64,000 nucleotides of DNA from Bacillus sp. AFS098217 (GCF_002551815.1 NZ_NVPR01000044.1:1-64000); one strand, 5' to 3'; counted from the first letter of the stretch, positions 8,406-17,827 are shown. Translations and numbers: made by a program. Notes: generated by a model from the sequence alone, not told the origin.

Positions 8406-9622
8406 ATGGATCTACAAGCTGGAAAATTATTCTGGAACACAACTTTTTCCAATCCACCTTCTTATCCTTGTTTGGAAAAAGACATAATTTGTGATGTTTT
8501 AATAATAGGTGCTGGAAGCTCAGGTGCTCAATCAGCCTACTATTTATGTGATTCGGATTTAAATGTGGTTGTAGTTGATAAACGGAAGGTTGGACATGGC
8601 AGCAACCTAACTAATACAACGCTCATACAATATTTGGGTGATAAAATGTTTTTTGAGCTTGTTAATACATTTGGGGAAGAGTATGCAGTAAAACATATGA
8701 AATTATGTGAAGAAGCAATTAATGATATTAAATTTGCAAATCAAAAATTACCTTCTCAGTCTGATTTTATACGACGTGATAGTTTATATTATGCAAGCTA
8801 TGAAGAGGATATTAAGAAATTAGAAAAAGAGCTTTATTACTTACAAAAGCATGGTTTTAAAGCAGATTGGTTATCAGAAAAACAAATTGGACAGAAATAT
8901 CCTTTTAAAAAATATGCCGCCCTATATACGTATAACGATGGTGAAATAAATCCCTATAAGTTTACACATAATTTATTAAAACAAGCTTCTAATCAAGGAG
9001 TACAGATTTATGAAGATATTGAGATTGTTGGAAAAAATTAAAAAAAGACTTTGCTACTTTTTATACAAAAAGTGGTAGTTCTATTACTACCAAGAAAGTA
9101 ATTGTAGCTGCGGGTTATGAAGGGTTAGAATTAAAAAAGGAAAAGAACGCTACCCTAATTAGCTCGTATGCAGTTGTCACTACCCCAGTTGAAGATTTTT
9201 CTTCTTGGCATAAACGTACTCTTATTTGGGAAACTGCTAGACCTTATATATACATGAGAACCACAGTAGATAATCGAATTATTATAGGTGGTCTAGATGA
9301 AGATACAAACATTGCTGAAGAAAGAGATTCAAAATTAATCCATAATAAAGAAAAGCTATTATATGAATTCAATAAGCTCTTTCCTAATATTACAGTTAAA
9401 CCTGAATTTTATTTAAGTGCCTTTTATGGTGGTACTCATGATGGTTTACCTATAATTGGAATGTATGAAGATTTTCCTAATTGTTATTTTATCTATGCAT
9501 ATGGAGATAATGGATTAGTGTATAGTATGGTACTTTCTAAAATTATCCGAGATGTAATTATAAAAGGTTCTAGTCCTAATTTAAATTTATACTTGCAGTC
9601 CAGACCTAATTTAAATAAATAG
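8406..9622 (+). pseudogene. FAD-dependent oxidoreductase (DadA/glycine oxidase-like), frameshifted
   Basis: The first part (8406-9041, 211 aa) contains the FAD dinucleotide fold CDVLIIGAGSSGAQSAYYL near residue 30. The frame breaks in an A-rich run (AAAAAATTAAAAAAA, about 9033-9047). It continues in another frame with KVIVAAGYEG and ends in GTHDGLPIIGMYE...DNGLVYSM, the C-terminal FAD contact. Joined length is about 404 aa, normal for the family. A single indel in the run explains the break, so either a recent pseudogene or a sequencing error is possible. The ribosome site (GGACGG) is weak. Confidence 0.8.
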
Positions 9623-9823
9623 ACTGTATACGTTAATAAAAAAATTAGAGATTTAGGAATTAATGTACTTAATGATATAGAAACTACATATTTATAGTTA
9701 TAGGTATTGTAATTAAAATCAAGCTAAGGTTTTCATATACCCCCTAAATGAAAAATTTCTTTCTCTACAGATAGTTACTCTGAGAAGTCAGTTCATTTTT
9801 TCGTTTTGGGGGCATTTATTTTT

Positions 9824-9841
9824 CTTAAGTTGATGGGCATG
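9824..9841. repeat. IS231-type end relic
   Basis: CTTAAGTTGATGGGCATG, the same terminal sequence as the right end of the IS231 cassette (27368-27385). It is preceded by a TTTTTTCGTTTTGGGGG tract also seen before that end. It lies 14 bp from the splB stop, on its downstream side. No matching left end was found to its left. Confidence 0.6.
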
Positions 9842-9855
9842 TATGGTGAGGCCTA

Positions 9856-10881
9856 TTATGTGAAATATTCTAATTTTGCATTGGGGAAAAACTTCTTCAT
9901 ATAAGAATAAAGATAATTTTTTATATCCTCTTCTTCTTCTTTTTGATAAATATATTTTCCAATTCCATATTTACCCCATTTATATCTTCTTTTCTCTTCA
10001 TTTAATTCCAATTTTGTCATAGGGTAGTTTTTTTCAATCACCCTCTTAGCAGGCTTTGTAAAACGATGCTGAATAAATTCAAATGTAATATCACCCCGTA
10101 CATCCAGGGGTAATTCAGCATCAAGGCGTTCAAACATATGATAGTACCCATCCTGCCATCCTTCATGAAGATAAATAGGAGCCACAATGAATCCGAGTGG
10201 ATAACCTGCTCTGGCTACTTTTCCTGCTGCCTCAATTCGTTTAGCTAAGGGTGAAGTACCTGGCTCAAAGTTTTTAATAACATAATCAGCATTTACACTA
10301 AAGCGAAATCTTGTTTTTCCGTTATGTTTTGCATCAAGCAAGTGATCCACATGATGAAATTTCGTCACAAATCGTAATTTCCCATATTCAGAGCCTCCAA
10401 AATGTTCAATCGCACGCTTAAGAGTATGAGTTAAATGATCAATCCCTACAATATCTGATGTACACGAGGCTTCAAACCTTGTTAATTCAGGTATACGAGC
10501 CTCCATATATTTATCAGCAGTTTCTAGGATTTCATCAACATTTACATAAGTACGGATATATGGCTTACTCCCCATCGTTGTTTGTAAATAACAGTAATGA
10601 CAATGTCCCATACAACCTGTTGCAAAGGGAATAGCATACTCTGCTGAAGGCTTTGAAGTATCAAATTTCAGTGTTTTTCTAACACCAACAACAAGAGTAG
10701 ACTTTGCTACTCTATACTTTTGAAAATCATTTTCGCCTGGCAGGTCTCTCACTTGATTATGAGAAGTAGTATGCCGAATTTCAACATCCATTTTTGAAAA
10801 TTTTTCATAAAGCTCTTTCCCTAACGGAAAATCTAATGCTTTAGGTTCAAAGTATACAAGCTTAGGCATAAATGGTTTCAT
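9856..10881 (-). CDS. splB: spore photoproduct lyase (radical SAM)
   Basis: 341 aa, the full family length. The [4Fe-4S] radical SAM cysteines are C90, C94 and C97 (ATGCMGHCHYCYL), and the conserved catalytic cysteine is C140 (RFEASCTSD). The enzyme reverses the 5-thyminyl-5,6-dihydrothymine spore photoproduct to two thymines during germination, giving spores UV resistance. It overlaps splA by 4 bp (ATGA), as expected for the splAB operon. Its location inside a Tn3-family transposon is unusual, and it is flanked on both sides by IS231-type end relics. All catalytic residues are present, so it should be functional. Confidence 0.95.
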   Translation of the reverse strand: MKPFMPKLVYFEPKALDFPLGKELYEKFSKMDVEIRHTTSHNQVRDLPGENDFQKYRVAKSTLVVGVRKTLKFDTSKPSAEYAIPFATGCMGHCHYCYLQTTMGSKPYIRTYVNVDEILETADKYMEARIPELTRFEASCTSDIVGIDHLTHTLKRAIEHFGGSEYGKLRFVTKFHHVDHLLDAKHNGKTRFRFSVNADYVIKNFEPGTSPLAKRIEAAGKVARAGYPLGFIVAPIYLHEGWQDGYYHMFERLDAELPLDVRGDITFEFIQHRFTKPAKRVIEKNYPMTKLELNEEKRRYKWGKYGIGKYIYQKEEEEDIKNYLYSYMKKFFPNAKLEYFT

Positions 10882-11141
10882 TCTAACATCCCCTCTGAAA
10901 TATCCCCATAATAGTAGGTGTAAGCTTGATTTGCTTCTTCTTCAGTAGAATAAACAGCCATTTCATTTGTTAGTGGATAATAATTTTCATAAAGAAATAA
11001 TGCTAGTTCATTTGGCCTCTCAGGGTTATTAACCACTGCTGCAGCTTGTATATTTGCTACATCCTGAGTGTGGGGGTTTCGGTAAAAAATATAGACAATA
11101 TCTCCAGCATGATAAGTTTTACTTTCATTAGAAAATTCCAT
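10878..11141 (-). CDS. splA: SplA, regulator of the spore photoproduct lyase operon
   Basis: 87 aa. HAGDIVYIFYRNPHTQDVANIQAA is the typical SplA opening. The protein is small, acidic and Tyr-rich (QAYTYYYGD). SplA is described as a negative regulator of splB in B. subtilis. Start ATG 11141 follows AAAGGTGATTGA. Sporulation promoters (sigma-G) are expected upstream, but I could not identify a convincing one in 11142-11330. Confidence 0.85.
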   Translation of the reverse strand: MEFSNESKTYHAGDIVYIFYRNPHTQDVANIQAAAVVNNPERPNELALFLYENYYPLTNEMAVYSTEEEANQAYTYYYGDISEGMLE

Positions 11142-11330
11142 TCAATCACCTTTTCTTTTTATAAAATTCAATGTGCAAAATTATACATTATAAATTTTCT
11201 CCTATATTGCATAAAAATATGTCTTCTTTTATGAAGGAAAATCTGGGTTCTAATAATTACACTATAATTTGAGATGGACCGAATAGAAAAAATATTTATT
11301 TTGGATTACATTTATGATTCACCCTATGGC

Positions 11331-11440
11331 GGGGGGGGGGACCATCAAATGCTCATCGACTTAATAATAGAAACAAAATAAACTTTCATTCATTAGGACT
11401 AAAATACTCTTAAAGTAATGGTAAAATCTTAATTTTCTTT
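11331..11440 (+). repeat. G10 tract and IS231-type left-end relic
   Basis: Ten consecutive G (11331-11340) are followed by ACCATCAAATGCTCATCG and about 80 bp resembling the first 90 bp of the IS231 element at 24474 (shared GAAACAAA, AACTTTC, TCTTAAA). No transposase remains. From 11441 to 11658 only a TTGACA hexamer (11567) is notable, possibly part of a promoter. Confidence 0.5.
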
Positions 11441-11658
11441 TTCCATACTGAGCCTGAGCACACACCTTTTTAAAGTATCAGTACCAATATGGCCAAGTGT
11501 GAAAGAACATTTTCAAATAGTTTGAATTTGTTACAACAGAACCAAATTAATTGAGGGTGATGGTGGTTGACATTGTTAAAATAAAAATTTTTACATAGAA
11601 AATAAGAAATTGTATAAATTAAGTATGATTCTATTACTTAATAGTGAGGTGATTAATT

Positions 11659-11907
11659 ATGTCAGTACTAGACAATTTTGATCAATGGAAAAGCTTTTTA
11701 GGAGATCGCTTAGAACAGGCGCAAGGAAAAGGGATTGCTGGTAATGCAGTTTCAGATATGGCATTCCGTGTAGGTGATTATTTGGCAAATGAAGTAGAGG
11801 CGCGAAATGACCAAGAAAAACTATTAGCTGAGCTTTGGAAAGTTGCTAACGAGCAGGAACAACATACAATTGCTAATTTAATGGTAAAGTTTGTAAAACA
11901 CAAATAA
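11659..11907 (+). CDS. DUF3243 family protein
   Basis: 82 aa. VLDNFDQWKSFLGDRLEQAQ followed by AVSDMAFRVGDYLANEVEARN is the DUF3243 (B. subtilis YmfJ-like) pattern. It is helical, soluble and has no known activity. The ribosome site GAGGTGATTAATT and a strong terminator immediately after make it a single-gene unit in the transposon cargo. Confidence 0.85.
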   Translation: MSVLDNFDQWKSFLGDRLEQAQGKGIAGNAVSDMAFRVGDYLANEVEARNDQEKLLAELWKVANEQEQHTIANLMVKFVKHK

Positions 11908-11924
11908 AAAATTATGACTTTTTT

Positions 11925-11966
11925 AGTCACACTTCTATATGAAAAAGGTGTGACTATTTATTTTTC
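11925..11966 (+). terminator. terminator after the DUF3243 gene
   Basis: Arms AGTCACAC / GTGTGACT followed by a T-rich stretch. Confidence 0.75.
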
Positions 11967-12649
11967 AAATCTTCCAGCTCATTACATAGATAGATTTTTT
12001 AGTACGTGACTTGATATGTTTTATACGAAAACTTGAATTACATTGCGTATGCCATATATCTAATGATTTTGTTGTAAGCTCATTTTAACTAATAACTTTG
12101 TACTCGCCACCTAAAATTCGATATACTTCTTCCACAAACCAGTAGTGATCCAAATCTTCACTTCTTTTATTTTGCTCCTTGTATATGTTTTCATCTTGAG
12201 AGCCCGCCAAACAAATTGCATAAAATTAACAAATACAACTCAATTACATTTGAATTATGCCAATAGAATTATATACATTTTGAAATTATTATTCTTATAA
12301 GGGTTACACGTATGAAAAACAAAAAAAAATTAACTAACTAATTAGTTAATTTTTTTTTTGTTTATGCACTCTTATTAATATATAATGACATACTTAAAAC
12401 TTTAAATAATACAGAAGTTTTGAAGAAATTGTGTATATTGTAGAAATTCAATAAAATCAAATCTAATTATTATATTTACTCTATCCTCTCACATATTTTC
12501 TAGAATAAATGACATACTACGTATGTGCTATGAAATAAGTAGCTCAATTTATTGTTCATTCAATTGGCAGATAATATATGTTTTTATCTGCCAAACTCTA
12601 TTCATTCTTTTTTACTTTTTGAAATTTTATATCTTTGGAGGTTATATAA
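11967..12649. other. gene-poor stretch with a coding relic
   Basis: On the minus strand about 12087-12220 reads FYAICLAGSQDENIYKEQ followed by DLDHYWFVEEVYRILGGEYKVIS and a stop. It looks like the end of a lost gene that I cannot identify. No start codon or ribosome site is visible. The palindrome at 12328-12352 is listed separately. Confidence 0.4.
12328..12352. promoter_or_regulatory. palindrome sharing a 13-mer with the TetR/MMPL promoter region
   Basis: ATTAACTAA / TTAGTTAAT arms inside A- and T-runs. The 13-mer AATTAACTAACTA occurs again, inverted, at 15186-15198 between the TetR and MMPL genes. It could be a second TetR operator. The flanking A/T runs also make a terminator possible. 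Confidence 0.35.
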
Positions 12650-12814
12650 ATGACGTTTCCGAATTCTAAAGAAGAAAAGACTAGCTATTCTAAAAATTCC
12701 ACACCGAATACAATTAACTCTAAACTAAAACCAGAAGAACAAGCCATGAATGGATTGTACGGAATGCCAGAAACTGATATTGAAAATAAAGATCATCAAA
12801 AAAAGGAAATTTGA
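12650..12814 (+). CDS. small hydrophilic protein, 54 aa
   Basis: ATG 12650 lies 7 bp after GGAGG. The product begins MTFPNSKEEKTSYSK, is rich in Lys, Asn, Ser and Glu, and has no hydrophobic segment. Composition resembles spore-associated small proteins, but the family is not recognised. It is followed by the terminator at 12871. Confidence 0.55.
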   Translation: MTFPNSKEEKTSYSKNSTPNTINSKLKPEEQAMNGLYGMPETDIENKDHQKKEI

Positions 12815-12870
12815 AAAATACTTAGCATTTCAATATCACCTTTATTGTCCATACATATTTCAATTTTGAT

Positions 12871-12904
12871 AAAAACAAGGGAAATCAAAGTTCCCTTGTT
12901 TTTT
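12871..12904. terminator. bidirectional terminator
   Basis: Arms AACAAGGGAA / TTCCCTTGTT with A-run and T-run on either side, between convergent genes. Confidence 0.8.
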
Positions 12905-12910
12905 ATATTA

Positions 12911-15139
12911 TCAAGCATCTAATTCTTTTGTTTCTTTCTTCTTCCAAAGCTTTCCTGGCCAAAATGCAAATCGTCCTAGAACCACTGTAATGGCAGGGAC
13001 AAGAAGTGGCCTTACAATAAACGTATCTAATAGTACACCTATTGCTGTAACAAGACCAAATTGAACAAGTACTTGGATTGGTAAAGTAGCTAATACTGCA
13101 AATGTACCTGCTAAGATTAAACCCGCAGACGTAATAACACTACCTGTTTGAACAACTCCATTTTTGACTGCTTCAAGGTGCGGTTGGTTTCTTTTATTCT
13201 TCCATATTTCAGAAACCATAAATATGTTATAGTCCTCTCCTAATGCTACCAAGAACACGAATGCATATAGAGGGATTGCTCCTTGTATTGCGGGAGCATC
13301 CATACCATAGTGAAGTAATAGCCAGCCTGCTCCTAATGCAGAGAAGAAAGATAATACAACTGTTAAAATCAAATAAATCATGGCAACAATAGAACGAAGA
13401 TATACAAGTAACAATAATGCGATAATACCAATCATGACAGGGATAATTACATCTTGATCACGCTCGGTAGTTTGTTTTGTATCATATAATGAAGCTGTTT
13501 CTCCTCCAATCCATATATGGTTCTCAGCATCATTTATTTCGGATTTTTTCATCAATTGTTTCAAACTTTTTCTTAACTCAGGGATTTTATTCATGCCATC
13601 AATTGAATATGGATTTTCATGTAAGGAAACCTCATACATTTGTAATTGACTATTCTGTTTCCCTTTTATAGGTTCTGTTACTTGATCTACAAATGAAAGT
13701 TTTTTTAACTCTGTTGTTACAGATATGTCTTTCCCTTCTGTATCCACAACAATTTGTACTGGTGCTAACTCTCCAGGTGAAAAATGATCTGATATTAAAT
13801 CAAATCCCTCACGTGATGGCATATCTTTAGGAAATGATTCTAATAAATCGTAGGTAAAATGAATTCGTGGAACAAATGATGCCAGGCCACCCAATAGGAA
13901 TAGTGTCAGCAGGATAATAGTCCAAGGTTTACGTATCACAAGGTCTCCAATTTTTTTGCTGAGAATTCCTTTAGATTCCTTTACCTTAATTGCTTTCTTT
14001 TTCTTCCTAGCACGTTCTTCATTCATCTCATTCGTTCTTGGTATGAAAGGGAAAAATGCTACTCTCCCCAAAATAGCTAGTAATGCTGGTAAAAGCGTCA
14101 ATGAGGCAACTCCCATAAGGAACACAGCCACACTAAATGGCACTGCAAATCTATGGAAAGTACCAATATGAGCAAGTAAGAGGGTACCCAATCCAACTAC
14201 CACTGTAAGAGCACTCATGATAATTGCACCACCCGATTCTTTAATAGCAAGTTGCAGAGCTTTAAATTTATTTTGTTCTACTAATAAAAACTCTCTATAT
14301 CTTGAAATAAGAAATAAACAATAATCAGTACCAGCTCCAAATAAAAGTACAGTCATAATTGAAATCCCCTGTGCATCAGCAGTAATCCATCCTTTATCTG
14401 CTAAAAACCCTAAAGTTGGACTAATTACTCCATAAGCAAATCCGACTACAATTAAAGGTAAGATTGCTAAAAGTGGTGAGCGATACAGAAGTATAAGTAA
14501 AACTAAAACAAGTAACACTGTTGCAACTAGTAATTTCACATCAGCCTGACTGAATAAGCTTACTGCATCAGTCTGAATACCAACTGGCCCTGAAAGACGA
14601 ACATGCAGACCAGAATCAGAAATGTTTCTTTTAAAAGGATCATCTGCCAAAGTATCCTTTATAACACGCTGCAATTCATTCATATTCTTTTGAAGAATAT
14701 CTGTCCCTGCTGTTGTGTTAAAGAATACAGGAGTTACAAGAGACGTACCATCTTCTGAAACACTCTTTGCTAATGCTTGCTGTGGTATTGTATCAAATGG
14801 TGGTAACGTTGATTGATCTTTTAATGGTGTGTTTTTAAGGTGTTTATAAGTATCTTGAATCGCCTTAAAGTCATTTGCTTCTAAACCCTTGTCTCTATGC
14901 CAAACGATAAGGGCAGGGTTTCCAGCATCATTAGGAAACTCCTGTTTAATTAAACGACTAGCTTGTTGTGACATAGCGTTTTCAGGAAGGTTTGGAGCCG
15001 TCTCATCCTCAACGGTATTAACTGCTGGCCATGTAAATGATAAAACAAGGGTTAATAAGACCCATACCAAAAGAGTAATCCACCTTGCTTTTGGTCCCCC
15101 TACCAATTGTCCCCAAGTATATAGAGGATGCTTTTTCAT
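12911..15139 (-). CDS. MMPL/RND-type membrane transporter (YdfJ/YdgH-like)
   Basis: 742 aa with two repeats, each with one N-terminal membrane helix (start and about residue 405), a large extracytoplasmic loop, and a cluster of five helices (about 203-365 and 560-725). DSGLHVRLSGPVGIQTDA and GAGTDYCLFLISRYREF in the first half, and ALGEDYNIFMVSEI in the second, are the conserved MMPL/RND motifs with the proton-relay Asp. It is probably a proton-driven exporter of lipophilic compounds. Divergently transcribed TetR at 15259 is its likely repressor. Confidence 0.9.
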   Translation of the reverse strand: MKKHPLYTWGQLVGGPKARWITLLVWVLLTLVLSFTWPAVNTVEDETAPNLPENAMSQQASRLIKQEFPNDAGNPALIVWHRDKGLEANDFKAIQDTYKHLKNTPLKDQSTLPPFDTIPQQALAKSVSEDGTSLVTPVFFNTTAGTDILQKNMNELQRVIKDTLADDPFKRNISDSGLHVRLSGPVGIQTDAVSLFSQADVKLLVATVLLVLVLLILLYRSPLLAILPLIVVGFAYGVISPTLGFLADKGWITADAQGISIMTVLLFGAGTDYCLFLISRYREFLLVEQNKFKALQLAIKESGGAIIMSALTVVVGLGTLLLAHIGTFHRFAVPFSVAVFLMGVASLTLLPALLAILGRVAFFPFIPRTNEMNEERARKKKKAIKVKESKGILSKKIGDLVIRKPWTIILLTLFLLGGLASFVPRIHFTYDLLESFPKDMPSREGFDLISDHFSPGELAPVQIVVDTEGKDISVTTELKKLSFVDQVTEPIKGKQNSQLQMYEVSLHENPYSIDGMNKIPELRKSLKQLMKKSEINDAENHIWIGGETASLYDTKQTTERDQDVIIPVMIGIIALLLLVYLRSIVAMIYLILTVVLSFFSALGAGWLLLHYGMDAPAIQGAIPLYAFVFLVALGEDYNIFMVSEIWKNKRNQPHLEAVKNGVVQTGSVITSAGLILAGTFAVLATLPIQVLVQFGLVTAIGVLLDTFIVRPLLVPAITVVLGRFAFWPGKLWKKKETKELDA

Positions 15140-15179
15140 AAATATCCACCTTTCTAACTAAATTTTTTTCATTAATTAT

Positions 15180-15201
15180 ATATACTAGTTAGTTAATTAA
15201 T
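15180..15201. promoter_or_regulatory. putative TetR operator
   Basis: ACTAGTTAGTTAATTAAT lies between the divergent genes. Its 13-mer recurs in the palindrome at 12328. A TATAAT hexamer at about 15224 probably serves the tetR gene. Confidence 0.45.
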
Positions 15202-15258
15202 CAAGAACTATTATGTTAATATGCTATAATATTTTTAACTTTAAAAAGTCAGGAGCGA

Positions 15259-15891
15259 ATGGAATTGGAACAAAAACAGCGTCCCTTAGGAAGACCACGT
15301 CAAAATAAAACTACAATTTCTACAAAAGATAAAATTGTAAACATTGCTACAAAATTATTTTTAAGTAAAGGATATCAAATTGTTTCTATGGATGATGTTG
15401 CCAAAGAATGTGATGTGACAAAGGCAACCGTTTACTATTATTATGCTACTAAGGCTGATCTTTTTACTGATACAATGGTTCAAATGATGGTTCGAATTAG
15501 AGAAAACATGGATAAGATTCTTTCCACAAAAAAGCCTCTTAAAGAGCGCTTACTTCATGTTGCACAAATACATTTAACTGCTACAATTGACATTGATATT
15601 AAAAGTTTTATGAGAGATGCAAAGATTTCTCTTTCTGATAAACACTTAAAACAAATGCAAGATGCAGAAGATAAAATGTATGAAATATTAGCACAAACTA
15701 TAGATAAATCAATAAAACAAGGAGAAATACCTAAAAATCACTCGCTATTAAGTGCTCATGCTTTTGTTGCTTTACTGTACGTTGGTGGATACAGAGATGT
15801 TAATCAAAAGCCTCTTATCCCTAATATAGAAGATTTTGCAAAACAAATTGTTGATTTTTATTGGAATGGATTAAGTAAGAGTGCTTCTTGA
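15259..15891 (+). CDS. TetR family transcriptional regulator
   Basis: 210 aa. TetR HTH at about residues 25-70: IVNIATKLFLSKGYQ, DDVAKECDVTKATVYYYY. A variable ligand domain follows. Start ATG 15259 has AGGAGCGA upstream. It is divergent from the MMPL exporter and presumably represses it and itself from the operator at 15180-15201. Confidence 0.9.
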   Translation: MELEQKQRPLGRPRQNKTTISTKDKIVNIATKLFLSKGYQIVSMDDVAKECDVTKATVYYYYATKADLFTDTMVQMMVRIRENMDKILSTKKPLKERLLHVAQIHLTATIDIDIKSFMRDAKISLSDKHLKQMQDAEDKMYEILAQTIDKSIKQGEIPKNHSLLSAHAFVALLYVGGYRDVNQKPLIPNIEDFAKQIVDFYWNGLSKSAS

Positions 15892-15927
15892 TTATCTTTT
15901 GTATAATACTCTCCTTTATATATTTTA

Positions 15928-15963
15928 AAAAGAGTGCCTTGCATTTTCAGGCACTCTTTTTTA
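15928..15963 (+). terminator. terminator after tetR
   Basis: Arms AAAGAGTGCCT / AGGCACTCTTTTT. Confidence 0.85.
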
Positions 15964-15995
15964 TTGATAACAATTCATTTCGGTACACTTTTAAT

Positions 15996-16170
15996 TAATT
16001 CCTCCATATGAAATAAGTTTTAAACCGATTGTTGCTTCCAAAACCATAGCAATAAACATGAGTCGCCTCCAGTCTTTGGATTCACTATACAGAAGTATGC
16101 CTAATAGCGCTCCATCTGAAGTGAAGATCCTAAGTCCAAATCACATAATTAAAAAATTAAAGCTTTCCAA
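15996..16170 (-). pseudogene. membrane protein relic
   Basis: The minus strand reads ...SDGALLGILLYSESKDWRR, then LMFIAMVLEATIGLKLISYGG and a stop: about one and a half hydrophobic segments in an open frame without a start. It is the tail of an unidentified membrane protein, possibly related to the frame just upstream. Confidence 0.35.
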
Positions 16171-16422
16171 CTATGATCCATATACAGTTTGTTTAGTATA
16201 GAAATAACAACCATTTCGAATAAGCCAACTAAAATTAAAAACAATTATTCCAATAGGAATCAATCGCCTTCTCAACTTTATCTTTTGATAGCCCAATAAA
16301 TACTTTAATCCAGTTTGTTTTCGTGTTAGTAACCCCGAAATTTTATTATTGTCAAAAATAAAAAATCCTAAGAGAATAACTGAAATAACCAGTCCCCCCA
16401 CGCTTTGATCCTTCCGTGACAC
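16171..16422 (-). CDS. hypothetical membrane protein, possibly degenerate, 83 aa
   Basis: GTG-initiated frame with hydrophobic segments GGLVISVILLGFFIF and LIPIGIIVFNFSWLI separated by a Lys/Arg-rich loop. No clear ribosome site. It lies directly upstream of the relic at 15996-16170. Both may be parts of one broken gene. Function unknown. Confidence 0.3.
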   Translation of the reverse strand: MSRKDQSVGGLVISVILLGFFIFDNNKISGLLTRKQTGLKYLLGYQKIKLRRRLIPIGIIVFNFSWLIRNGCYFYTKQTVYGS

Positions 16423-16641
16423 AACATCGCTGGGAGTCTTCTCTCAGACCTGAAGAACATAAAATTTATATAAGTAACGTACATTATACACATATTTAAA
16501 ACTCATACAATATTAATAAATATAAATTATCGACTTCTAAACCTAATCCCTTAGATTAAAGTTGAGTTAATCGGTCTAATAAAAAAGAATAAATTCTGAA
16601 ACGATGCATACATAATACATAACTTTAAAGAAAATATTTTA

Positions 16642-16980
16642 TTACTCTTTATCCCATGTATTTTGTTTGTGCTTATACGCACCCCTCGAATTCTCTGTTA
16701 GATCTACTATATCTGTTTCCTCACCAAATTCAGTACTATAATTAGGTTTTCCATATTCTTTACGATTCATCTCTTGATTCGCATCCTTCATTGGTTGAAA
16801 CAACTGTGTTAAGCACATTAACCCACTTAGTCCAACAAGAGCAAAGATTACTCTTGCTAAAAAGGCATTTTGTCCACCAAATATTGTTCCTACTAAATCA
16901 AACTTAAAGAAACCAATTAGCCCCCAATTAATAGCACCAATAATAACTAAAGCTAAGGAAATCCTCTGTATAGTTCTCAT
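16642..16980 (-). CDS. DUF378 family membrane protein with hydrophilic tail
   Basis: 112 aa. The first 65 residues are a DUF378 (YuzA-like) domain with two membrane helices and the signature ALVIIGAINWGLIGFF plus DLVGTIFGG. The C-terminal 45 residues are a hydrophilic extension (NQEMNRKEYGKPNYS...) longer than in the usual 70-80-aa family members. Ribosome site GGAGATG. Biochemical role unknown. Confidence 0.85.
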   Translation of the reverse strand: MRTIQRISLALVIIGAINWGLIGFFKFDLVGTIFGGQNAFLARVIFALVGLSGLMCLTQLFQPMKDANQEMNRKEYGKPNYSTEFGEETDIVDLTENSRGAYKHKQNTWDKE

Positions 16981-17428
16981 TCATATAACATCTCCTTCAG
17001 TCTCAACTTTTAAAACAATGTACAGGAATACTCTGTATTCTTCCTGCTTGAATCGTTAGCTTTGATTTCCAATCAAAGTGATAGCTCATAATTCAACATA
17101 AATACATTCCAGTACCATAATATAAACTTTGACTAACATTTTAATGTTTTTATTATTTAATACTGTGATAAGACTGCATGGTATTGCGGTTATCGGTACT
17201 ACAATAATTAACCCTATTTGTACTTTCTGCATCATATTAGCTATCCTGTTAGTTGCTAGGATTCAATCTTATCATTAGAAATTAACAATGGTTTCATACA
17301 CAAAATATCTAATACATAGACAATTTATTATTTTGTTTCTACAAAGGCTTTTTGATGTTACATAAACCAACCTTTTCTTAAACAACTTGCTTCTTTTATT
17401 TCGCATAATATACAACAGTACGTTCATA
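16981..17428. other. intergenic stretch, little recognisable
   Basis: A 44-codon hydrophobic frame on the plus strand (17144-17278, MFLLFNTVIRLHGIAVIG...) has no ribosome site, so it is probably a relic or chance. No hairpin or operator stands out. Confidence 0.3.
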
Positions 17429-17716
17429 CTACACTTGAGCCTTTAAAAAGCTCCTATAAATGACTAACGTTTCATAACAAATGGGCAAAGCAGGAGGTTT
17501 ATTGAACCGCCTGCTTTGTTTTATTTCTTTTCTTAACTTTTTTCTAGGTTGAAATCCTGCTTGCCTTAATGACTCATTCCAATTTCCAAAATGTCTTACA
17601 TAAGTAGATAAAGCAGGCATTTTGGGATCTTTTAATATTTCTTTGGCAGTTGGTAACTTTTGATCGGAATGAGCCCATTCTTTTAATCTAGATAGCAAAA
17701 TCCTTCTTGTATACAT
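17429..17716 (-). CDS. homing-endonuclease-associated repeat (HNH_repeat) protein, 95 aa
   Basis: Residues 9-55 (LKEWAHSDQKLPTAKEIL then STYVRHFGNWNESLRQAGF) match the short helical repeat found beside HNH homing endonucleases (FGSWNxALxxAG-type ending). The rest is basic. No nuclease motif is present, so this is probably a stand-alone DNA-binding protein or a relic. Role in the transposon unknown. Confidence 0.6.
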   Translation of the reverse strand: MYTRRILLSRLKEWAHSDQKLPTAKEILKDPKMPALSTYVRHFGNWNESLRQAGFQPRKKLRKEIKQSRRFNKPPALPICYETLVIYRSFLKAQV

Positions 17717-17827
17717 ATTTAGCTTGTAACCACCTTATCGACATAATAAAGTTAATTATTTAATTCGTTCTTAATTTATGGATTACTTTCAAAAAAATAA
17801 ACAAAAATAATACATACTGACGATATT

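Noticed and set aside
8143-8487. 114-aa frame overlapping the resolvase end and oxidoreductase start
   Set aside because: No ribosome site, atypical composition, overlaps two better-supported genes.
11142-11330. Sigma-G promoter for splA
   Set aside because: Expected from B. subtilis biology, but no pair of elements with correct spacing was convincing by eye.
9856-11345. splAB as an IS231 mobile insertion cassette
   Set aside because: The two IS231-type end relics flanking it point outward, and no matching pair of inward ends or direct repeats was found.
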